From F23-D06 sp045600905 (GTDB taxonomy: Bacteria; Bacteroidota; Bacteroidia; Bacteroidales; WCHB1-69): DNA of 64,000 nucleotides. Location: positions 4,375 to 68,374 of the forward strand of contig JAZRYT010000054.1 in assembly GCA_045600905.1 (NCBI GenBank), read 5' to 3'. The notes under the pieces were generated by a model. That model saw only the letters and a list, made by a program, of their open reading frames with translations, did not search any database and was not told where the DNA came from. The translations under genes were made by a program, and so were the position numbers. Positions within the stretch are counted from its first letter, which is position 1; every line of letters starts with the position of its first letter. Positions 61,901-64,000 of this stretch are shown here, one piece after another.

Positions 61901-62190
61901 TAGTTGTGCGCGATTTCCTCCACTTTTTTCACGCCATCGACTTTGGTGACGCAAATACGTTTCACTTCGCCATCGACGAGCATTTCGCAGGCACCGCACT
62001 TGCCGATGCCGCAGTCCATACTACGTTCGCGACCTTCCAAACTATGACTGTGAATAGGGAAACCAGCCTGATGTAATGCGGCAGCTATCGTATAACCTTT
62101 TTTGGATTGTACTTGCTGCCCCTTAAATTCAAATGTCACGATATCGCTCTCCGGGATATCCAAGATGGGATGATGTAAAATTGGATACAT
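58960..62190 (-). CDS. Multi-domain FAD/iron-sulfur dehydrogenase (sarcosine/proline dehydrogenase-like fusion)
   Basis: This 1076-residue protein joins five redox modules. It starts with a 2Fe-2S ferredoxin domain (about 15-90, Cys60, 65, 68, 80) and an FAD/NAD(P)-binding disulfide-reductase-type domain (about 112-430, GAGPAG at 121 and IGAGNIG at 268). Two 4Fe-4S clusters follow (Cys460-466-469-473 and Cys494-497-500-504), then a BFD-type 2Fe-2S domain (Cys605, 607, 641, 646). It ends with a DAO-type FAD domain (about 702-1075, GGGITGSG at 709). These parts resemble the separate alpha, beta and small subunits of sarcosine oxidase, opine or dye-linked L-proline dehydrogenases. It would oxidise an amino acid or amine and pass electrons along the chain. 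There is no signal peptide. Substrate unknown. It is a single-gene unit. Confidence 0.88.
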   Translation of the reverse strand: MYPILHHPILDIPESDIVTFEFKGQQVQSKKGYTIAAALHQAGFPIHSHSLEGRERSMDCGIGKCGACEMLVDGEVKRICVTKVDGVKKVEEIAHNYLPNSSASKQSDGTTVYKTEVAIIGAGPAGLACRGQLNKYGIPNIVIDNNDRIGGQFTMQTHQFFFFEKEQKYGGMRGFDIAKTLAGDDHSGIMLNSTVWDILEGKRVAVKNMEDNSIYFVDANYLVVATGAFPFMPTFENDDLPGVYTAAVVQKMMNLQHTLLGKRILTIGAGNIGYLTSYQAMQAGAQVVAIVEAMDHEGGFPVQANRVRRLGIPIITSHTLLKAIPNEDHTGVVGAVIAECKNFKPVPGTEQIIKDIDLINICTGLKPDNLILEKGKVTFGLNTYGVGDATRVGEGTCAVLRGKQAAMEIAQSMGVRFNYDDYLAVTKDYADSQQHPVRVLDKPNRPCGERLAKPFVMADCLYGFACNPCSFSCPQGAITKLATNCVPQIDYNKCIGCMKCVNHCPGLALFGYNIPKNWLFLPFEYDAEENAEVYLVNDNGENIGEGIIEKITKGENKTNVARVKSLTLTGDALMEVTGFVLKDRYPKLLDWQKAEDLKEDPAYVCHCDDVKIDKILEAVKGKKIISVDELKHITRIGMGPCRGKRCIPRVKLLLAGYGVEVVGDATPRGPLSSQLNIGELCPSGKPAAFVTNVNGNPTKKVECDVFVAGGGITGSGLFRYFAEAGKKVVLCNAERGSSWRCIGGGRPSFSVPEIADIAVHNRAIFEEIQKVTNINYKPTRYVSFAHDEANYKALEKSLGWSDGYMVDKKDFVKEVSPYFNPNLDTYQAACITNACWQATPGPTINYIRNIAIEKGGVLLEDCKLIEVQKTAKGFMALVQNHNKEYVEYHCEHFANALGPGANKFAEQLGMYLGLYPIKHQAFITHRLPMLGKNGDALDMLIDRRKIKGFSAVYGQQFAETGQIIGCASPRFENQEAGKELKYNTQDFLEVCAQMFIDWIPQLKNVSFQATWAGYYTEPRYIVDPEHGLLVGMRGHGFMLGQYLAKIYVDKYLGREAPSYMDRLAISGDGLSENAFQ

Positions 62191-62823
62191 ATCATTTCTG
62201 TTTTAATTAATATTGATTTTCGTTGTAGTCTTTAAAAAGTCTGCAAACCTACAAAAAAATCGTTTTTATATATCACACAATCAAAAAAAAATAAAGAAAA
62301 ATTATAAGTACCGCTTACGAGCACTTGTGGCGGGCCTTTTCAGGCAACAGGGAATATGGAACAGAAGACAGCGGGAAGCGCAGCTACAGAGGAAGTGGAG
62401 CGATATGTGAGGTTGCGGATTTTCTCAATTGTGCCTTTAAAATTGATTAGAATAATTATTGTTCAACATAGCTTTTATCTTCGGTGTTGTAACACCGCAT
62501 AAACCATTCGATGCCTTTCCGGATGGCAAATTTTTTCGTATGGAAAGTTGGGCGAGGTTACGGAAAATATCGTACTTTTGCGCTTCCGTTTGAAAACCGA
62601 ACATATACTGATGGTTTGGAATAACAACACATCGGGAAACACAATAAGAATCGGAAATGCTTTGTTGATGAAATAATAGGAGCAGGAACAGGACATAAAG
62701 TTGAACACACAACACAAGAAAATTTTGATATAAAGTCAACAAATCCTAATGAGCCTGAAACAGTTCCCAATCAAAATCTACGTGTTATTTTATAGCAGTT
62801 AAAGGGATAAAAAATAATAACAA
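62191..62823. other. 633-base stretch without a supported gene
   Basis: The left end holds the promoter of the oxidoreductase gene. A segment of higher GC at about 62310-62420 has no recognised product. A plus-strand promoter-like pair (TTG 62548-62550, TACTTTTG 62573-62580, spacer 22) is followed by short open frames: MVWNNNTSGNTIRIGNALLM at 62611 and, in another frame to 62798, a frame ending NEPETVPNQNLRVIL without a start codon. They look like relics of a decayed gene. A 7-base hairpin lies at 62482-62497. Confidence 0.5.
62244..62251 (-). promoter_or_regulatory. -7 box for the oxidoreductase gene
   Basis: The minus strand reads TAGGTTTG, matching TAnnTTTG, 54 bases before the start codon. 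The -33 region is A/T-rich without a clear TTTG. Confidence 0.45.
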
Positions 62824-63288
62824 ATGAAAATGAGAATGGCCACAATGATCTTCGCTCTTTTGGTATTAAGATATTCTATTTGTGCTCAAAACACCAAAGA
62901 GGATTCTATCCGCATTTTTATAACTCAAAATGAGGATGTCCTACTTAGAACTGAATGGTTTCCACAAGTGTTTTACACGGATTTGCTCCATAAAGGCAAA
63001 ACGCTAACAGAGTTTCCTTCCGACACATTAGGCGTTTATAGTATAGAGTCATCATTAGTGCATAACACCAAACATTTGCTGCTTCTTAAAGGGGATGAAT
63101 TCATCTTGGTAAATATGAACAAAGAATTATCAGATGTGTTGCAAGAGCTATGTGCATATTTGAAAGAGATTCCAAATCTAAGTAAAAACGAGGTGATTGA
63201 TTGTGTTGAGAAAGTGAGCCAAATATACTATTTTAACATCCACAATCCGGGCATAGTAAGATGCACTCGCACATCTCCCAAAGATTAG
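62824..63288 (+). CDS. Small exported protein of unknown function
   Basis: The protein (154 residues) has a signal peptide (1-21, SICAQ). The mature part contains FITQNEDVLLRTEWFPQVFY, an LLLLKGDEFILVNM strand pair and a C-terminal helix. I recognise no family. It lies next to another small secreted protein on the same strand, 36 bases upstream, and may be co-transcribed with it. It may be strain-specific; that is inference from the gene-poor surroundings. Confidence 0.65.
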   Translation: MKMRMATMIFALLVLRYSICAQNTKEDSIRIFITQNEDVLLRTEWFPQVFYTDLLHKGKTLTEFPSDTLGVYSIESSLVHNTKHLLLLKGDEFILVNMNKELSDVLQELCAYLKEIPNLSKNEVIDCVEKVSQIYYFNIHNPGIVRCTRTSPKD

Positions 63289-63324
63289 TCATTTCAAAAT
63301 TGAAAGGATAAAATGTGTGTTCTT

Positions 63325-63890
63325 ATGAATAAAAAACTGCTTTTATTGTCCTTGGTTTGCAATTGTGTCTGAGTGGATGTTCCGAACTCACCACCACATC
63401 TGTAGTGTACAAACCAAGTGCCTGCAAACAAGGCTATGTACTAGAAGTCTATTCTCCGTTCAATTGTTTTGTGGTGAGAGGCAATGAACATGGTTATTAT
63501 GGTTATGTTTTTTGTTCGAATAAAATCCCCGGTAAATTTTTCATTTCCAACGATTCAAGCTATGGATATTATGTCAGACATAGCAAATCAGATACTGTCG
63601 TGCAATGTGGACGTGACACTGCCTTGCGATATCATTGGCCCGAACTAACAACCCGAACCCAAGGCAGAAACTGGAAGACTGTTTATGTACTAAATCCGGA
63701 GAGAAATCACAACGATGAATTAGATGAAGTATATGGGAACAGTGTTGTCACCTATGGATATGTTAATGTTCGGAAAAAAGACAAGAAAATATATGATCGA
63801 ATGATTGAAAGTGTAGTAGTCCTTAAAGACACGACCATTAAAGACAGTATTGCAATAAAACCTAAAATCCGCAGAAAGGGAATTTGCTGA
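63325..63890 (+). CDS. Putative lipoprotein with an apparent 1-base frameshift
   Basis: An ATG at 63325 opens a typical signal sequence (MNKKLLLLSLV) that stops after 15 codons. The adjacent frame, starting without an ATG, continues as LQLCLSGCSELTTTSV and stays open to 63890. Inserting one T in the TTT run at 63356-63358 joins them into one lipoprotein with lipobox CLSGC and about 188 residues. The mature part has GYVLEVYSPFNCFVV, GYYGYVFCSN and a basic C-terminus KPKIRRKGIC. As printed, the gene is broken or misread. No known domain is recognised. Confidence 0.6.
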
Positions 63891-64000
63891 TTTAAAAAGT
63901 TATAGTTACATTCATCGCCCGTGAGTGAGGTCGTCTCCTCAGGCGTGAGAGGCTCTGCGGTGGCTTTTTTGAGATGTCGAGATACAACTTCCCCCACCCG

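Noticed and set aside
62437..62742. Minus-strand frames in the 62.4-62.8 kb gap
   Set aside because: Several overlapping frames of similar length with Cys/Leu-rich nonsense composition and no start signals; none is convincing.
63752..63997. Minus-strand frame at the right edge
   Set aside because: It is antisense to the end of the lipoprotein gene and has no recognisable features; the GC-rich part is better left unassigned.
62191..64000. Insertion sequence or phage remnant at the right end
   Set aside because: No transposase, integrase or terminal inverted repeat with target duplication was found; gene-poor sequence alone is not enough.

Overview
The window reads as chromosomal DNA of a Bacteroidota bacterium, most likely an anaerobic member of the Bacteroidales. 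The evidence is: Bacteroidota-style RpoB/RpoC and ProS; -7 promoter boxes of the form TAnnTTTG ahead of many genes; very few Shine-Dalgarno sites; FadL-like and PorP/SprF outer-membrane proteins; and two proteins ending in a type IX secretion (T9SS) sorting domain. Genus cannot be fixed from what is visible.

Layout. 1-11.6 kb (minus strand): the transcription/ribosomal cluster secE-nusG-rplK-rplA-rplJ-rplL-rpoB-rpoC, followed by the first codons of a DUF3467 gene. 11.6-14.1 kb: trmB and an MsbA-type ABC exporter. 14.1-24.6 kb: one 3481-residue T9SS surface protein built from two families of tandem repeats. 25-29.2 kb: a TPR/PD40/OmpA protein with PorE architecture, mazG and proS. 29.3-34.5 kb (plus): an envelope operon of a Tyr/Ser-rich lipoprotein, a FadL-like porin, a propeller-like protein and a conserved exported protein. 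34.5-39.2 kb (minus): udk, tRNA-Gln(CTG), a DUF6515-like protein, a C10 cysteine protease with T9SS tail, and a four-helix-bundle protein. 39.3-43.3 kb (plus): rarA running in frame into a PorP/SprF-type protein, then a PD40/OmpA protein. 43.4-45.8 kb: PAS protein, rlmB, YfcE-type phosphodiesterase, miaA. 45.9-48 kb: a type II restriction-modification pair. 48.3-50.9 kb: corA, retropepsin-like protein, ruvC, MetH-reactivation-like protein. 50.9-54.6 kb (minus): rluD-type synthase and a large exported protein. 54.6-58.9 kb (plus): rpmH, surA-type PPIase, MoxR ATPase, histidine kinase. 59-62.2 kb (minus): a 1076-residue flavin/iron-sulfur oxidoreductase. 62.2-64 kb: a gene-poor stretch and two small exported proteins, one with an apparent frameshift.

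Functionally the window mixes housekeeping genes (transcription, translation, tRNA/rRNA modification, recombination) with cell-envelope and T9SS genes: two secreted clients (giant adhesin-like protein, C10 protease) and two sets of accessory-type components (PorE-like; PorP/SprF plus PD40/OmpA). No core T9SS motor or translocon gene is visible here.

The most notable points are the seamless rarA-PorP/SprF open reading frame, the five-module oxidoreductase, the giant repeat protein, the mutually overlapping promoters between proS and the lipoprotein operon, and the restriction-modification pair sitting between housekeeping genes. I did not find a clearly new defence or mobile system; no IS element, phage gene or CRISPR array could be supported.
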